From positions 1-64,000 of the forward strand of contig DKMD01000019.1 in assembly GCA_002470465.1 (NCBI GenBank): a stretch of DNA of 64,000 bases. Reading direction: 5' to 3'. The stretch's first letter is position 1. Every line of letters starts with the position of its first letter. The translations under genes and the position numbers were made by a program. Below the pieces are notes generated by a model. That model saw only the letters and a list, made by a program, of their open reading frames with translations. It searched no databases and was not told the origin of the DNA. This DNA comes from Pluralibacter sp. UBA7423. Its GTDB lineage: Bacteria; Pseudomonadota; Gammaproteobacteria; Enterobacterales; Enterobacteriaceae. This document shows positions 1-13,430 of this stretch, one piece after another.

Positions 1-147
<147 letters not shown>

Positions 148-172
148 GGGACATTAGTTGTTAACTTGCGAC

Positions 173-2320
<2,148 letters not shown>

Positions 2321-2384
2321 TTAAGTGACCCAGAGCGGACGGCTTACCTGAAGCGTCCGCCTGGGGACTAACACTCCGAAGGGA

Positions 2385-3375
<991 letters not shown>

Positions 3376-3397
3376 TCATATAATATGAGGACGCGAA

Positions 3398-3426
3398 ATT
3401 TTAGGGCCACGCCGAAAGGGTGTCAA
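3398..3426 (-). promoter_or_regulatory. Sigma-70 promoter of the str operon
   Basis: On the minus strand a perfect TTGACA (3421-3426) and TAAAAT (3398-3403) are separated by exactly 17 bp. Transcription would begin near 3390, giving a leader of about 66 nt that opens with the palindrome CCTCATATTATATGAGG (3374-3390). The strength fits a ribosomal protein operon. Confidence 0.85.
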
Positions 3427-3444
3427 GAAATATACAACGATCTG

Positions 3445-3732
3445 CTACCAGGTGAGTTGCCCGGCATGCTGGATCGTGAGCCTGACGAAGTCAGTATAGC
3501 TAACCCTGACGACGTCGCTCGAAATTTGACCACTCAGGCCGCGGGCCTCAATGTCTTCGTTCAGCGCATGCACCGTTATGGGGGCAGCGCGGAGAATATC
3601 AAGGAAGCGGCTGCCTTCCAGTGCTGCAACCACGCCATCGGAGAGCAGAAGAAGATCGTCGCCTGCCTTCACTAAGCGAAGCTGAGCGCTGATGTCATAT
3701 TGCCAAGGAGAGTGACTCAGAGTATGCAGCAT
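3445..3732 (-). CDS. tusB: tRNA 2-thiouridine synthesis protein TusB
   Basis: TusB (95 residues, [13 protein letters not shown]) is a subunit of the TusBCD heterohexamer. The complex relays persulfide sulfur from IscS-TusA to TusE-MnmA to make the 2-thio group of mnm5s2U34 in Lys, Glu and Gln tRNAs. I start it at 3732, not the longer reading from 3813, because MLHTL is the family N-terminus and the upstream residues overlap tusC. It lies 7 bp after tusC and ahead of rpsL, the conserved yheO-tusDCB-str order. Confidence 0.93.
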   Translation of the reverse strand: MLHTLSHSPWQYDISAQLRLVKAGDDLLLLSDGVVAALEGSRFLDILRAAPITVHALNEDIEARGLSGQISSDVVRVSYTDFVRLTIQHAGQLTW

Positions 3733-3739
3733 GATGGCC

Positions 3740-4099
3740 TCAGAAGCGCAAGACGACGTCATAGTTATCAAGCTGCTGGCGGAGCACATCTGGCTCCACA
3801 ATGGCTGACTCAATAATAAAGGAAGAGGACTCGCTCAACCCGCGTTCGCGTAACGACGCTGCGCAGGTCCAGCAGTTTTCAATGTCATAGAGCGACATCA
3901 GTTTGAACGCAGGAATGTAGTCGCGCATCAGAATTGCCTCAGGCTTTTGCGCGCTGAGGATCTGGAACACGCCGTCGCCCACGAAGAAGACGCCAATCTC
4001 CTCCGTCAACGCTGACGTCGCCAGAAGCGCATCAAGCCCTTCCCTGCCCGAGCTGCTGCCGTGTGGAGGTGTCATAAAAACGAAAGCCACGCGTTTCAT
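3740..4099 (-). CDS. tusC: tRNA 2-thiouridine synthesis protein TusC
   Basis: This 119-residue DsrF-like protein is the TusC subunit of the TusBCD sulfur-relay complex in tRNA wobble-uridine thiolation. It begins [20 protein letters not shown], typical of the DsrE/F fold. Its start codon overlaps the tusD stop by one base, indicating translational coupling. TusC has no catalytic cysteine role in the known complex, where TusD Cys78 carries the persulfide. Confidence 0.95.
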   Translation of the reverse strand: MKRVAFVFMTPPHGSSSGREGLDALLATSALTEEIGVFFVGDGVFQILSAQKPEAILMRDYIPAFKLMSLYDIENCWTCAASLRERGLSESSSFIIESAIVEPDVLRQQLDNYDVVLRF

Positions 4100-4485
4100 C
4101 AGAATTGCACCATCCGATCGCAGGTCAGCGACGCTTCCGCCAGCGCACCGAGCCCGCTCAGGGTAAAGCCCGGTTGCAGGTTAAAAGCCGAAAGACCCAG
4201 TTGCTTCGCTTCGGTTTCATCCGTCACGCCTCGACGCAAGGCCGCTGCCACACAGATATGCAACGCAACGCCGTGCTCATCATCTAATGACTGCCAGGCC
4301 CGCACCAGATCGAACTCATCATTCGCAGGCGCGGTCAGCTGATTGGCGTTGTAGACGCCCTCACGGTAGAAAAACACGCTGACGAGCTCATGCCCTTCCG
4401 CCAACAGAGCATTGGCGAACTGCCACGCGCTGCTGGACTGTTGGGTGCCATAGGCCGGCCCCGTCACCATCAGGGCAAAACGCAT
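4099..4485 (-). CDS. tusD: Sulfurtransferase TusD
   Basis: The 128-residue protein is TusD, the sulfur-carrying subunit of TusBCD. Cys78 (in the segment [15 protein letters not shown]) sits at the position of the persulfide-accepting cysteine of the E. coli enzyme. The gene starts one base into the yheO stop codon and runs into tusC with a one-base overlap, so yheO-tusD-tusC-tusB form one tightly packed transcription unit. Confidence 0.96.
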   Translation of the reverse strand: MRFALMVTGPAYGTQQSSSAWQFANALLAEGHELVSVFFYREGVYNANQLTAPANDEFDLVRAWQSLDDEHGVALHICVAAALRRGVTDETEAKQLGLSAFNLQPGFTLSGLGALAEASLTCDRMVQF

Positions 4486-5207
4486 TACTTATCTTGCCCC
4501 TGGAAGTCGCCGCTTTTGAATTGGCGAATATAGAGGTAGACGGTATGTTTGGAGATGTTCAGACGATCGGCAACCTGGTTGATGGCATCCTTGATATCAA
4601 AGATCCCTTTCTCATAGAGGTTAAGCACGATCTGGCGGTTTTTTGCGTTATTCGAGACGTTACGATCGGCGTTGACCTCTTCAATCGTGAATTCCAGCGT
4701 CTGAGTGACCAGATCTTCAACGGAAGAGGCGAAGTTCACCTGAGAATCCGCTTCCGGCGTTTCCGGCGGAATAAAGGTGCCCATGATTTGTGAGAACGGC
4801 ACATCAAGGTTCATGTTGATGCACAGCAGCCCGATCACCCGCTGTTCGCGGTTACGGATCGCGATTGTCAGCGATTTCATTAGCACGCCGCTTTTCGCAC
4901 GGGTGAAATAGCATTTGGATACGCTACTGTCTGCTCCGGTCATGTCGTGGAGCATACGCAGCGCTAAGTCTGTAATCGGAGAGCCGATTTTACGGCCGGT
5001 GTGTTCACCGTTGGCAATACGGATGGCGGAACATTTGAGATCCTGCAATGAGTGCAGCACGATTTCGCAATGGGAGCCAATGAGCATCGCTAACCCGTCC
5101 ACAACCGCCTCGTAGGATTTCAGAATATCGAAATCGCTCTGGTCAAAAGGACGTTGATCCAGCAGATCAAGTTCGCTGGTTTCGTTGGTTAAAAGCGACC
5201 TGGACAT
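4485..5207 (-). CDS. yheO: YheO-family PAS/HTH transcriptional regulator
   Basis: The 240-residue protein starts [20 protein letters not shown]-like sensory region fills roughly residues 25-130 and a DauR-type helix-turn-helix is near the C-terminus (about 195-235, [20 protein letters not shown]). It is a predicted cytoplasmic DNA-binding regulator whose ligand and targets are not known from the sequence. The start at 5207 is chosen over 5219 because it matches the family N-terminus. It opens the tus cluster with a one-base overlap. Confidence 0.93.
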   Translation of the reverse strand: MSRSLLTNETSELDLLDQRPFDQSDFDILKSYEAVVDGLAMLIGSHCEIVLHSLQDLKCSAIRIANGEHTGRKIGSPITDLALRMLHDMTGADSSVSKCYFTRAKSGVLMKSLTIAIRNREQRVIGLLCINMNLDVPFSQIMGTFIPPETPEADSQVNFASSVEDLVTQTLEFTIEEVNADRNVSNNAKNRQIVLNLYEKGIFDIKDAINQVADRLNISKHTVYLYIRQFKSGDFQGQDK

Positions 5208-5340
5208 GAAAAAAAGCACTCCTTTTCAGGAGCCTGTCGTTAGGTTGTCAGGGCAGGCTCATATCATCATCAAAATTGAGGCATCTAAGGTAATACGCAC
5301 ATCAGGCGCTTTCCAGTCTTTATTATATTGCGCCCAATAA

Positions 5341-5370
5341 AAAACCGCCGCCCTTTCGGACGGCGGTTTT
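5341..5370 (-). terminator. fkpA terminator (bidirectional in appearance)
   Basis: A 10-bp perfect stem, AAAACCGCCG with CGGCGGTTTT, lies 8 bp past the fkpA stop codon. On the minus strand the stem ends in TTTT and runs into a further T, giving an intrinsic terminator. The A-rich left arm could also stop plus-strand transcription. Confidence 0.85.
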
Positions 5371-5377
5371 CAGAGGT

Positions 5378-6226
5378 TTATTTTTTGCTGGTCGCTGCTG
5401 CAGCTTTGTCGTCTGCGGCAGCAGCAGGTGCTGCGTCTGCTTTCGCGGCTGGTTTGATGTCCAGCAGCTCAACGTCGAACACCAGCGTGGAGTTAGCCGG
5501 GATACCCGGAACGCCGGTTTTGCCGTAGGCCAGATCCGGTGGAATGACCAGCTTGATCTTCCCGCCTTTCTTGATGTTTTTCAGGCCTTCAGTCCAGCCT
5601 GGGATCACACCGTCCAGGCGGAATGACAGCGGCTCGCCACGCGTGTAGGAGTTATCGAACTCTTTACCGTCGATCAGCGTACCTTTGTAGTTAACCACTA
5701 CGGTGTCGCTGTCTTTTGGCGCATCGCCGGTCCCTTCTTTCTCAACTTTGTACATCAGGCCAGTAGAAGAGGTTTTAACCCCTTTCTCTTTGGCGAAGGT
5801 ATCGCGGTAGGCTTTACCTTTGGTTTCGTTGTCAGCCGCGTCTTTTTCCATTTTCTGCTGTGCAGCCGTTTTCACGCGGGTTTCAAAAGTCTGCAGAGTC
5901 TGCTCGATTTCCTGATCGGAGAGTTTGCTCTTATCGGCAAACGCATCCTGAACGCCTGCGATCAGCTGAGCTTTATCCAGTTTGATGCCCAGTTTTTCCT
6001 GTTCTTTCAGGGAGTTTTCCATGTAACGACCCAGCGATGCACCCAGTGCATAAGCGGACTGCTGGTCGTCGGTTTTGAATGCAGCATTCAGGCCTGCTGG
6101 CGCAGCTTTGGCCGCGTCGGTCGCCGGGGCTGTTTTTGCCGCAGCATCAGCAGCAAAAGTCATTGGGGCATTCAGTGCAACGGCCATCGTGGTTGCCAGA
6201 AGCGTTACTTTAAACAGTGATTTCAT
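5378..6226 (-). CDS. fkpA: Periplasmic FKBP-type peptidyl-prolyl isomerase FkpA
   Basis: FkpA is a periplasmic foldase and chaperone. The 282-residue precursor has a signal peptide (MKSLFKVTLLATTMAVALNA, cleavage near residue 25), an all-alpha dimerisation domain (about 40-140) and a C-terminal FKBP domain (about 160-255). It ends in an Ala/Lys-rich tail, PAAKADAAPAAAADDKAAAA, longer than in E. coli (270 residues in total), so the tail is the variable part. It is monocistronic, divergent from slyX, with a terminator at 5341-5370. A possible sigma-E promoter lies upstream, as known for E. coli fkpA. Confidence 0.98.
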   Translation of the reverse strand: MKSLFKVTLLATTMAVALNAPMTFAADAAAKTAPATDAAKAAPAGLNAAFKTDDQQSAYALGASLGRYMENSLKEQEKLGIKLDKAQLIAGVQDAFADKSKLSDQEIEQTLQTFETRVKTAAQQKMEKDAADNETKGKAYRDTFAKEKGVKTSSTGLMYKVEKEGTGDAPKDSDTVVVNYKGTLIDGKEFDNSYTRGEPLSFRLDGVIPGWTEGLKNIKKGGKIKLVIPPDLAYGKTGVPGIPANSTLVFDVELLDIKPAAKADAAPAAAADDKAAAATSKK

Positions 6227-6336
6227 CCATTTCTCCAGGGCCGGGGCATCTCACCCCAGGGTTTAGTCAACAAGTAGCGTACTATAAAGCGTTGTAGAAG
6301 AAATCTACATACGAACGCTCTGTAATCGCAGATCTT

Positions 6337-6365
6337 TTAAGACTATTTTTGTGTAAATTAGTTTC
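6337..6365 (-). promoter_or_regulatory. Candidate sigma-E promoter of fkpA
   Basis: On the minus strand GAAACT (6360-6365) and TCTTAA (6337-6342) are spaced 17 bp, resembling a sigma-E -35 (GGAACTT) and -10 (TCTGA). E. coli fkpA is a known sigma-E regulon member. The match is partial, so this is tentative. Confidence 0.4.
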
Positions 6366-6441
6366 GTTCAATTCGTGATAAGGCTGCACGCCACCTGAAA
6401 GTCCAGTAGAATCCGCCGCGCAATAACAGAAGAGGTGAATC

Positions 6442-6660
6442 ATGAGTGAATTAACACTGGAAGCGCGTCTCGCAGAACTGGAAAGCCGCCTGGCGTTTCA
6501 GGAGATCACCATTGAGGACCTCAATCGGACGGTCACCGCCCATGAGATGGAAATGGCAAAAATGCGCGACAACATGCGCCTGATGGTCGAAAAGCTGAAA
6601 GCCAGCCAGCCATCGCACATGGCGTCTCAGGCAGAAGAAACGCCGCCACCGCATTATTGA
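6442..6660 (+). CDS. slyX: SlyX family coiled-coil protein
   Basis: The 72-residue protein ([20 protein letters not shown]) is almost entirely heptad-like Leu/Glu-rich coiled coil, with a short proline-rich C-terminus. It is the SlyX family, named for its position next to slyD; its biochemical role is not established. It has an AGAGGTG ribosome site just upstream. It runs convergent to slyD with a shared terminator between them and is divergent from fkpA. Confidence 0.95.
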   Translation: MSELTLEARLAELESRLAFQEITIEDLNRTVTAHEMEMAKMRDNMRLMVEKLKASQPSHMASQAEETPPPHY

Positions 6661-6666
6661 GGCGTA

Positions 6667-6692
6667 AAAAAAGCGGGTTCTCCCGCTTTTTT
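6667..6692. terminator. Bidirectional terminator between slyX and slyD
   Basis: A perfect stem, AAAAAAGCGGG with CCCGCTTTTTT, around a 4-base loop separates the convergent genes. It has A- and T-tracts on both sides, so it should terminate transcription from either direction. Confidence 0.9.
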
Positions 6693-6725
6693 ATCATTAA
6701 TCTGAACGCCCGAAAGCGGTACAGA

Positions 6726-7310
6726 TTAGTGGCAACCGCAGCCGCCGTTACCGCCACAACCACCTTTACCGTGTTCGTGATCGCCGTGATCGTGGCCGTG
6801 ACCACCGCAGCAACCGTCATGGTCGTGATCGTGGTGATGGTCGTGAGCACCGTGAACGTGACCATGAGCCAGTTCTTCTTCGGTTGCTTCACGCATCGCA
6901 ACAACTTCTACGTGGAATTTCAGGTTCTGGCCAGCCAGCATGTGGTTGCCGTCAACAACAACGTGATCGTCTTCCACTTCGGTGATTTCAACCGGTACAG
7001 GACCCTGGTCAGTTTCTGCCAGGAAGCGCATGCCAACCTGCAGTTCGTCAACGCCCATGAAGACGTCTTTTGGTACGCGCTGTACCAGATTTTCGTCGTA
7101 CTGACCGTAGGCATCGTTCGCGCCCACTTCTACGTCGAATTTATCACCAACTTCGTGACCTTCCAGCGCTTTTTCCAGGCCGGAGATCAGGGAACCGTGA
7201 CCATGCAGGTAGTCGAGCGGCGCGCTTACCGGAGACTCATCAACCAACACACCGTCTTCTGTACGTACCTGATAGGCCAGGCTGACCACCAGGTCTTTTG
7301 CTACTTTCAT
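6726..7310 (-). CDS. slyD: FKBP-type peptidyl-prolyl isomerase SlyD, metallochaperone
   Basis: SlyD (194 residues) is a cytoplasmic prolyl isomerase and chaperone that also delivers nickel to hydrogenase maturation proteins. The split FKBP domain (residues 1-69 and about 130-150) surrounds the insert-in-flap chaperone domain. The C-terminus from about residue 150 is a His/Cys/Gly-rich metal-binding tail (HGHVHGAHDHHHDHDHDGCC onward). Length is close to the E. coli 196. It precedes yheV on the minus strand by transcription order kefG-kefB-yheV-slyD. Confidence 0.98.
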   Translation of the reverse strand: MKVAKDLVVSLAYQVRTEDGVLVDESPVSAPLDYLHGHGSLISGLEKALEGHEVGDKFDVEVGANDAYGQYDENLVQRVPKDVFMGVDELQVGMRFLAETDQGPVPVEITEVEDDHVVVDGNHMLAGQNLKFHVEVVAMREATEEELAHGHVHGAHDHHHDHDHDGCCGGHGHDHGDHEHGKGGCGGNGGCGCH

Positions 7311-7404
7311 GATATCTCCTGAGCATGGGAAGAATAGTGGCGCAGATTGTAGCGGAATTCTGCACCCGTGTACCCCTAAGCTTAAAAAAAGACAGCACGG
7401 ATCG

Positions 7405-7605
7405 CTACTCGGGATGAAAAATGCCTATCACTTGCTCGTCTTTACGTACGTGCTCACGGGCCTGCTTGTCGGCCTCGCGCATCTGGTGACCGCACTTAAC
7501 GCATTCAACAATATCGACATTATTCTCGCGCCACATCGCCAGCGTGTCCTGCGCCTGACACGACGGGCATTTCGCCCCGGCAATAAATCGTTTTCGGATA
7601 GCCAT
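7405..7605 (-). CDS. yheV: YheV family putative zinc-ribbon protein
   Basis: The 66-residue protein has two CxxC pairs (CPSC at 13-16 and CVKC near 46-49), suggesting one zinc ribbon. It equals the E. coli YheV length. Its function is unknown. It begins 11 bp after kefB stops, so it is very probably co-transcribed with kefG-kefB. Confidence 0.92.
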   Translation of the reverse strand: MAIRKRFIAGAKCPSCQAQDTLAMWRENNVDIVECVKCGHQMREADKQAREHVRKDEQVIGIFHPE

Positions 7606-7616
7606 TGCTCACCTTC

Positions 7617-9422
7617 TTATTCAAATTCGTCCCAGCCGTCCAGCTGGTGTCGTTCCTGCTGCATTTCGCGTTGAAAAATCTCTTCCAGCTCGCGCCGGGC
7701 TTCCCGCACACGGGAGATTTGTTGGGTATCCGAGTGCACCGGCATCAGCTCCCGTAGCATTCGCATATCCAGACGGCGGAAATGCAGCTGAGCGCGCTGC
7801 GCCTGATGCGGATGCATGCCCAGCGTAATGAGCGCCTTGCGCCCCAGCTCCAGCGCACTGGAAAATGTCTCACGTGAAAATTGCTTCACGCCGACCTGCA
7901 GAAGCTCGTGAGCTTCCACACGCCCACGAGCGCGGGCCAGAATGTGCAGATGCGGGAAGTGCTGCTGGCAAATCTCCACCAGCTTCATAGTGTCTTCTGG
8001 CGCATTGCAGGTGATCACTATGGATTGCGCCTCTTCCGCTCCTGCCGAACGCAGCAGTTCAATCTGAGTCGCGTCCCCGTAGTAAACTTTATAGCCATAC
8101 TTGCGCATCAGGTTAACCGCGCTGATATCCCGCTCCAGTACGGTAATGCGCATCTTATTCGCCATCAGCAGACGACCAATCACCTGACCGAAACGCCCGA
8201 AGCCGACCACGATCACCTGCGGCTTGTCGTCCTCCACCCACGGGGCCTCATCTTCTTCTTCCGGGCCATTAAGGCGGCGTGACAAGACTTTATCGACGAT
8301 TTTCATCAGCAGCGGCGTGGTCATCATCGACAGCGTGACCGTCACCAGCAGCAGCGCCATTTGATCGTGATGAAACAGCCGCTGGGACGAAGCCGTGGAA
8401 AACAACACAAAGGCAAATTCCCCGCCCTGGCTCAGGACGCCGGCAAACTGCGTGCGTTCAGAACTGCGCAGGCCATACAGTCGCGCAAGCAGATACAGCA
8501 CCAGATATTTCACCGCTACCAGCACCACCACGCCCGCCAGTACCAGCAGCAGATGGGTGTAGAGGATCCCAAGATTCAGCGCCATCCCTACGGAAATGAA
8601 GAACAGCCCCAGCAAAAGCCCTTTGAAAGGCTCAATGGCGATCTCCAGCTCGTGACGATATTCGCTTTCCGCCAGCAGAACGCCCGCGATAAAAGTACCG
8701 AGCGCCATCGACAGGCCAAGCGCATCCATAAACAAAGCGGAGCCCAGCACCAGCAGCAGCGTCGCCGCTGTGAACACTTCACGTACGCCCGAACCGGCAA
8801 TAAAGCGGAACACCGGGCGCAGCAAATAACGGCCGCCGATGAGCATTCCGGCAAATGCCAATACCTTAAGGCCGATTTTAACCCAGTCAGGGTGATCGTC
8901 GCCGGTCCCTGCCAGCAGCGGCACCAGCGCCAACGCGGGGATCACCGCTAAATCCTGGAACAGCAGCACCGAAAAGCCGAGCTGACCGCCCTCGTTGCGG
9001 TTCATGCCCTTCTCGCGCATCAGCTGAAGCGCCATCGCCGTCGATGACATAGCAAGACCAATCCCGCCGATCACCGCGGCCTGCCAGGAGAATTGCGTCA
9101 GCATCAGCAAGCCCGCCAGCACCGCCGCGCTTAGCAAAACCTGCGCCGCACCGATGCCGAAAATGGAGCGCCGCAGCTGCCAGAGCTTCGACGGATTCAG
9201 CTCCAGCCCGATAATAAACATCAGGAACACCACGCCGAGCTCGGAAAAATGCAGAATTTCGTCCACGTCGCTGATGAAACCCAGGCCCCACGGACCAATA
9301 GCAATACCCGCCAGCAGATAGCCCAGCACCGGACCAATGCCCAGGCGGGAAGCCAGCGGTACGGCGACCACAGCGGCAAACAGGAAAAGCACACCGGCGA
9401 GTAACAGATCGGAACCTTCCAT
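7617..9422 (-). CDS. kefB: Glutathione-regulated potassium/proton antiporter KefB
   Basis: KefB is an inner-membrane K+ efflux system kept shut by glutathione and opened by glutathione adducts, acidifying the cytoplasm to protect against electrophiles. The 601-residue protein has about 12 transmembrane segments of the CPA2 antiporter fold (residues 5-385). A cytosolic RCK domain follows, whose nucleotide-binding GFGRFGQ motif lies near residue 408. Its start overlaps the kefG stop by one base, as expected because KefG is its activating subunit. Confidence 0.98.
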   Translation of the reverse strand: MEGSDLLLAGVLFLFAAVVAVPLASRLGIGPVLGYLLAGIAIGPWGLGFISDVDEILHFSELGVVFLMFIIGLELNPSKLWQLRRSIFGIGAAQVLLSAAVLAGLLMLTQFSWQAAVIGGIGLAMSSTAMALQLMREKGMNRNEGGQLGFSVLLFQDLAVIPALALVPLLAGTGDDHPDWVKIGLKVLAFAGMLIGGRYLLRPVFRFIAGSGVREVFTAATLLLVLGSALFMDALGLSMALGTFIAGVLLAESEYRHELEIAIEPFKGLLLGLFFISVGMALNLGILYTHLLLVLAGVVVLVAVKYLVLYLLARLYGLRSSERTQFAGVLSQGGEFAFVLFSTASSQRLFHHDQMALLLVTVTLSMMTTPLLMKIVDKVLSRRLNGPEEEDEAPWVEDDKPQVIVVGFGRFGQVIGRLLMANKMRITVLERDISAVNLMRKYGYKVYYGDATQIELLRSAGAEEAQSIVITCNAPEDTMKLVEICQQHFPHLHILARARGRVEAHELLQVGVKQFSRETFSSALELGRKALITLGMHPHQAQRAQLHFRRLDMRMLRELMPVHSDTQQISRVREARRELEEIFQREMQQERHQLDGWDEFE

Positions 9423-9976
9423 CAGCGGCCTCCCGTCGCAACAGGATTAGCCAGCCAGTCGCCGTAAGCTCTGGCATGGCTCGCCAGCTCTTCAGGCGGC
9501 TGACGACGCGCCCAGTAAATAATTATCGGATTCATCCAGTGCATGCGGCACAGCCCCGCCGTAAGCTCAAAAGGGCGCAAAATGTCGTTCATTGAATAGC
9601 GGTTCAGGGAGTCATGACGCCAGGCACTTTCTGGCTCACCGGTAGTAATGACGCTGCGCCAGTACTTTCCCGCCAGTTGATTCCCTCCCGGGCCGCTGGC
9701 AAATCCGCGGCTGAGCACGCGATCGAGCCACTCTTTCAGCAATGCCGGGCAGCTGTAGGTATAAAGCGGATGCTGGAATACGATGACGTCATGTTCCTGA
9801 AGCAGCTTTTGCTCACGCGGAATGTCGATAAAAAAATCAGGATAGTGCGCGTACAGATCGTGTACGGTCACATTTTCAAGCTGTTGAGCCGGCTTAAGCA
9901 AAACCCGGTTGGCCACCGAGTCCTGAGATTCCGGATGGGCATACAGCAGCAATACTTTTGCTGTCTCTGACATCAT
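9422..9976 (-). CDS. kefG: KefB ancillary flavodoxin-like subunit KefG
   Basis: The 184-residue protein has an NQO1-like flavodoxin fold: a [18 protein letters not shown] opening with the FMN/FAD site, then [20 protein letters not shown]. It is the ancillary protein needed for full KefB activity, bound to the cytoplasmic side. The length equals the E. coli KefG. It leads the kefG-kefB-yheV unit; the start at 9976 (MMSETAKV) follows the family. Confidence 0.97.
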   Translation of the reverse strand: MMSETAKVLLLYAHPESQDSVANRVLLKPAQQLENVTVHDLYAHYPDFFIDIPREQKLLQEHDVIVFQHPLYTYSCPALLKEWLDRVLSRGFASGPGGNQLAGKYWRSVITTGEPESAWRHDSLNRYSMNDILRPFELTAGLCRMHWMNPIIIYWARRQPPEELASHARAYGDWLANPVATGGR

Positions 9977-10153
9977 TCCCCTCCCGGTATAAGAACAATC
10001 AGGCCCGTTGCCCCCTAACTTGCTCAGGGTGGACCTGAATACTTTTGTCTGACGTTGTTGTTTTGGGCTACCATTGCCGCCCGGTGTCGCGCTGCGTCAC
10101 CACACTACATTATCATAATGACAATTTAACATAGTCTGAACATACGGCGCCTT

Positions 10154-12058
10154 ATGATTGTTTTCTCCTCGTTACAAATTCGTCGCGGCGTGCGTGTCCT
10201 GCTGGATAACGCCACAGCCACCATTAACCCCGGGCAAAAAGTAGGCCTGGTGGGAAAAAACGGCTGCGGCAAATCCACGCTGCTGTCGCTGTTAAAGAAC
10301 GAGATTAGCGCCGATGGCGGGAGTTTTACCTATCCCGGCAACTGGCAGCTGGCCTGGGTCAACCAGGAAACGCCGGCATTGCCACAGCCCGCGCTCGACT
10401 ATGTGATAGACGGCGACCGCGAATATCGTCAGCTGGAAGCCGAACTGAATGCCGCCAACGAGCGCAACGACGGCCACGCCATCGCCACCGTGCACGGCAA
10501 GCTGGACGCCATCGATGCGTGGACGATTCGCGCCCGCGCTTCCAGCCTGCTGCACGGACTGGGCTTCAGCAACGAGCAGCTGGAACGCCCTACCAGCGAT
10601 TTCTCCGGCGGCTGGCGGATGCGTCTGAACCTGGCGCAGGCGCTGATTTGCCGTTCCGATCTGCTGCTGCTTGATGAGCCTACTAACCACCTCGATCTCG
10701 ATGCGGTTATCTGGCTGGAGAAATGGCTAAAGAGCTATCAGGGCACGCTGATCCTGATTTCCCACGACCGCGATTTCCTCGATCCCGTCGTTGGCAAAAT
10801 TATTCACATCGAGCAGCAGTCGATGTTTGAGTACACAGGCAACTACTCTTCGTTTGAGATCCAGCGCGCCACGCGCCTGTCTCAGCAGCAGTCGATGTAT
10901 GAAAGCCAGCAGCAAAAAGTGGCGCACCTGCAAAGTTTTATCGACCGCTTTAAGGCCAAAGCCTCAAAAGCCAAACAGGCGCAAAGCCGCGTGAAAATGC
11001 TGGAACGCATGGAGCTGATTGCCCCGGCGCACGTCGATAACCCGTTCCACTTCAGCTTCCGCCAGCCGGAAAGCCTGCCCAACCCGCTGCTGAAAATGGA
11101 AAAAGTGAGCGCCGGGTATGGCGACCGCACCATTCTGGACTCCATTAAGCTCAACCTGGTGCCAGGTTCACGTATCGGTCTGTTAGGCCGAAATGGAGCC
11201 GGTAAATCCACGCTGATTAAACTGCTGGCGGGCGAACTGGCCGCACAGAGCGGAGAGATTGGCCTGGCGAAAGGCATCAAGCTCGGCTACTTCGCACAGC
11301 ATCAGCTGGAATTTTTACGCGCCGACGAATCACCGTTGCAGCATCTGGCGCGCCTGGCACCGCAGGTGCTGGAACAACAGCTGCGTGATTACCTCGGCGG
11401 CTTCGGCTTCCAGGGTGACAAAGTCAGCGAAGCGACGCGTCGTTTCTCCGGCGGTGAGAAAGCCCGTCTGGTGCTGGCTTTGATTGTCTGGCAGCGACCG
11501 AACCTGCTGCTGCTCGATGAACCGACGAACCACCTGGATCTCGACATGCGTCAGGCGCTGACCGAAGCGTTAATCGAATTCGACGGCGCGCTGGTTGTTG
11601 TCTCGCACGACCGCCATCTGCTGCGCTCCACCACCGACGATCTGTATCTGGTTCACGATGGAAAAGTGGAACCTTTCGATGGCGATCTGGAAGATTATCA
11701 GCAGTGGCTGAGCGATGTGCAGAAACAGGAAAATCAGCCTGACGAAGCACCGAAAGAGAATGCCAACAGTGCCCAGGCACGTAAGGATCAAAAGCGCCGT
11801 GAAGCGGAACTTCGCACCCTGACGCAGCCGCTGCGTAAAGAGATTACGCGCCTCGAAAAAGAGATGGAGAAACTCAACGCGAAGCTGTCAGCAGCGGAAG
11901 AGAAACTCGGCGACAGCGGCCTGTACGATCAGGCCCGCAAAGCTGAACTTACCGAGTGCCTCCAACAGCAGGCCAGCGCGAAGTCCGGGCTCGAAGAGTG
12001 TGAAATGGCATGGCTTGAGGCTCACGAGCAGCTCGAACAGATGCTTCAGGAAGAGTGA
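10154..12058 (+). CDS. yheS: ABC-F family ATPase YheS
   Basis: The 634-residue cytoplasmic protein contains two ABC ATPase cassettes in one chain and no membrane segments, the ABC-F arrangement. Walker A motifs are GKNGCGKS (about 34) and GRNGAGKS (about 344). Signature FSGGWRMR/FSGGEKAR and Walker B LLLDEPTNHLDLD motifs are present in both. A charged linker (about 240-300) and a C-terminal coiled coil follow. ABC-F proteins act on the ribosome; YheS has been linked to translation of difficult nascent chains, but substrate specificity cannot be read here. It is divergent from kefG. Confidence 0.97.
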   Translation: MIVFSSLQIRRGVRVLLDNATATINPGQKVGLVGKNGCGKSTLLSLLKNEISADGGSFTYPGNWQLAWVNQETPALPQPALDYVIDGDREYRQLEAELNAANERNDGHAIATVHGKLDAIDAWTIRARASSLLHGLGFSNEQLERPTSDFSGGWRMRLNLAQALICRSDLLLLDEPTNHLDLDAVIWLEKWLKSYQGTLILISHDRDFLDPVVGKIIHIEQQSMFEYTGNYSSFEIQRATRLSQQQSMYESQQQKVAHLQSFIDRFKAKASKAKQAQSRVKMLERMELIAPAHVDNPFHFSFRQPESLPNPLLKMEKVSAGYGDRTILDSIKLNLVPGSRIGLLGRNGAGKSTLIKLLAGELAAQSGEIGLAKGIKLGYFAQHQLEFLRADESPLQHLARLAPQVLEQQLRDYLGGFGFQGDKVSEATRRFSGGEKARLVLALIVWQRPNLLLLDEPTNHLDLDMRQALTEALIEFDGALVVVSHDRHLLRSTTDDLYLVHDGKVEPFDGDLEDYQQWLSDVQKQENQPDEAPKENANSAQARKDQKRREAELRTLTQPLRKEITRLEKEMEKLNAKLSAAEEKLGDSGLYDQARKAELTECLQQQASAKSGLEECEMAWLEAHEQLEQMLQEE

Positions 12059-12156
12059 ATAAGCTCAACAAAAGCACACTGAAGCTCATTTTCATAAACA
12101 TCAAACCTTCCTGACGGTATAGTAGACAGGTTTTTTTCACGACAGTAGTAGGTGTA

Positions 12157-13179
12157 ATGGCTCAGATCACCCCCATAGAGTTCGACGTCCCTCCACAAGA
12201 GAGTGACACCTTTGTGCCGATGAAAGGCATCAGCAACTGCCATTTGCAGACCATGCTGCCGCGTCTTCTTCGCCGCAAAGTGCTGTTCACGCCTCACTGG
12301 CAGCGCCTGGAGTTGCCGGACGGGGATTTTGTCGATCTGGCCTGGAGTGAAGATCCCAATCAGGCACGGCACAAACCACGCCTTGTGGTGTTTCATGGCC
12401 TGGAAGGTAGCCTGTACAGCCCTTACGCCCACGGTCTGATCAACGCGGCTAAACAGCGAGGCTGGCTCGGCGTGGTGATGCATTTTCGCGGCTGCAGCGG
12501 CGAGCCCAACCGCAAAGAGCGCATCTATCACTCCGGCGAAACCGAAGACGGCACCTGGTTCCTCTCCTGGCTACGCCGGGAGTTTGGCGAAGTGCCAACC
12601 GCCGCCGTTGGCTATTCACTCGGCGGTAACATGCTTGGCTGCCTGCTGGCGAAAGAAGGTGAGAATACGCCGCTGGATGCCGCCGTTATCGTTTCCGCCC
12701 CCTTTATGCTGGAAGCCTGTAGCTACCACATCGATAAAGGCTTCTCACGTGTGTATCAGCGCTATCTACTGAACCTGCTGAAGGCAAACGCCGCCCGTAA
12801 GCTGAAAGCCTATCCCGGTACGTTGCCGGTGGATCTCAAACGCCTGAAGAGCGTACGCCGCATCCGGGAGTTTGACGATTTAATCACCTCGAAAATCCAC
12901 GGCTTCGCCGATGCGATCGACTATTACCGCCAGTGCAGTGCCATGCCTGTATTGAGCAAGATAACGAAACCGACGCTGATCATTCACGCCAAGGACGATC
13001 CGTTTATGGATCACCACTCCATCCCCGCGCAGGAAGAGCTTCCGCCGAATATTCTGTATCAGCTGACGGAATACGGCGGCCACGTCGGCTTTATTGGCGG
13101 CACGATCCGTCGCCCGGAAATGTGGCTCGAAAAGCGTATTCCGGACTGGCTGACCCGCTTTCTGGGGAAAGTGGCATGA
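12157..13179 (+). CDS. yheT: YheT family alpha/beta hydrolase
   Basis: The 340-residue protein is an alpha/beta hydrolase of the YheT/ABHD1-3 family. The nucleophile elbow is GYSLG with Ser154; Asp and His candidates are in HAKDDPFMD and EYGGHVGF near residues 280-310. The oxyanion region is FHGLEGS near residue 80. The substrate is not known. It overlaps yheU by 4 bp (ATGA), so the two are translationally coupled. Confidence 0.95.
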   Translation: MAQITPIEFDVPPQESDTFVPMKGISNCHLQTMLPRLLRRKVLFTPHWQRLELPDGDFVDLAWSEDPNQARHKPRLVVFHGLEGSLYSPYAHGLINAAKQRGWLGVVMHFRGCSGEPNRKERIYHSGETEDGTWFLSWLRREFGEVPTAAVGYSLGGNMLGCLLAKEGENTPLDAAVIVSAPFMLEACSYHIDKGFSRVYQRYLLNLLKANAARKLKAYPGTLPVDLKRLKSVRRIREFDDLITSKIHGFADAIDYYRQCSAMPVLSKITKPTLIIHAKDDPFMDHHSIPAQEELPPNILYQLTEYGGHVGFIGGTIRRPEMWLEKRIPDWLTRFLGKVA

Positions 13180-13394
13180 TTATCCCCTGGCAGGATCTGG
13201 CTCCCGAAACGCTTGATAATCTGATTGAAACCTTTGTGTTGCGCGAAGGCACCGATTATGGTGAACATGAACGTTCGCTTGAAGATAAAGTCGCCGATGT
13301 AAAACAACAATTGCAGCGTGGGGACGTCGTTCTGGTGTGGTCCGAACTACACGAAACGGTGAATATCCTCCCCCGCACTCAATTCCACGGCTGA
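13176..13394 (+). CDS. yheU: YheU family small protein
   Basis: This 72-residue acidic protein ([20 protein letters not shown]) belongs to the UPF0270 family, of unknown function. The start at 13176 overlaps the yheT stop as ATGA and gives exactly the E. coli length; a longer in-frame reading from 12933 runs through yheT and is rejected. It precedes prkB by 36 bp, so yheT-yheU-prkB is likely one unit. Confidence 0.93.
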   Translation: MIIPWQDLAPETLDNLIETFVLREGTDYGEHERSLEDKVADVKQQLQRGDVVLVWSELHETVNILPRTQFHG

Positions 13395-13430
13395 CTATAC
13401 TCATCACTATTGCTGATTCAGGGAGTCGTC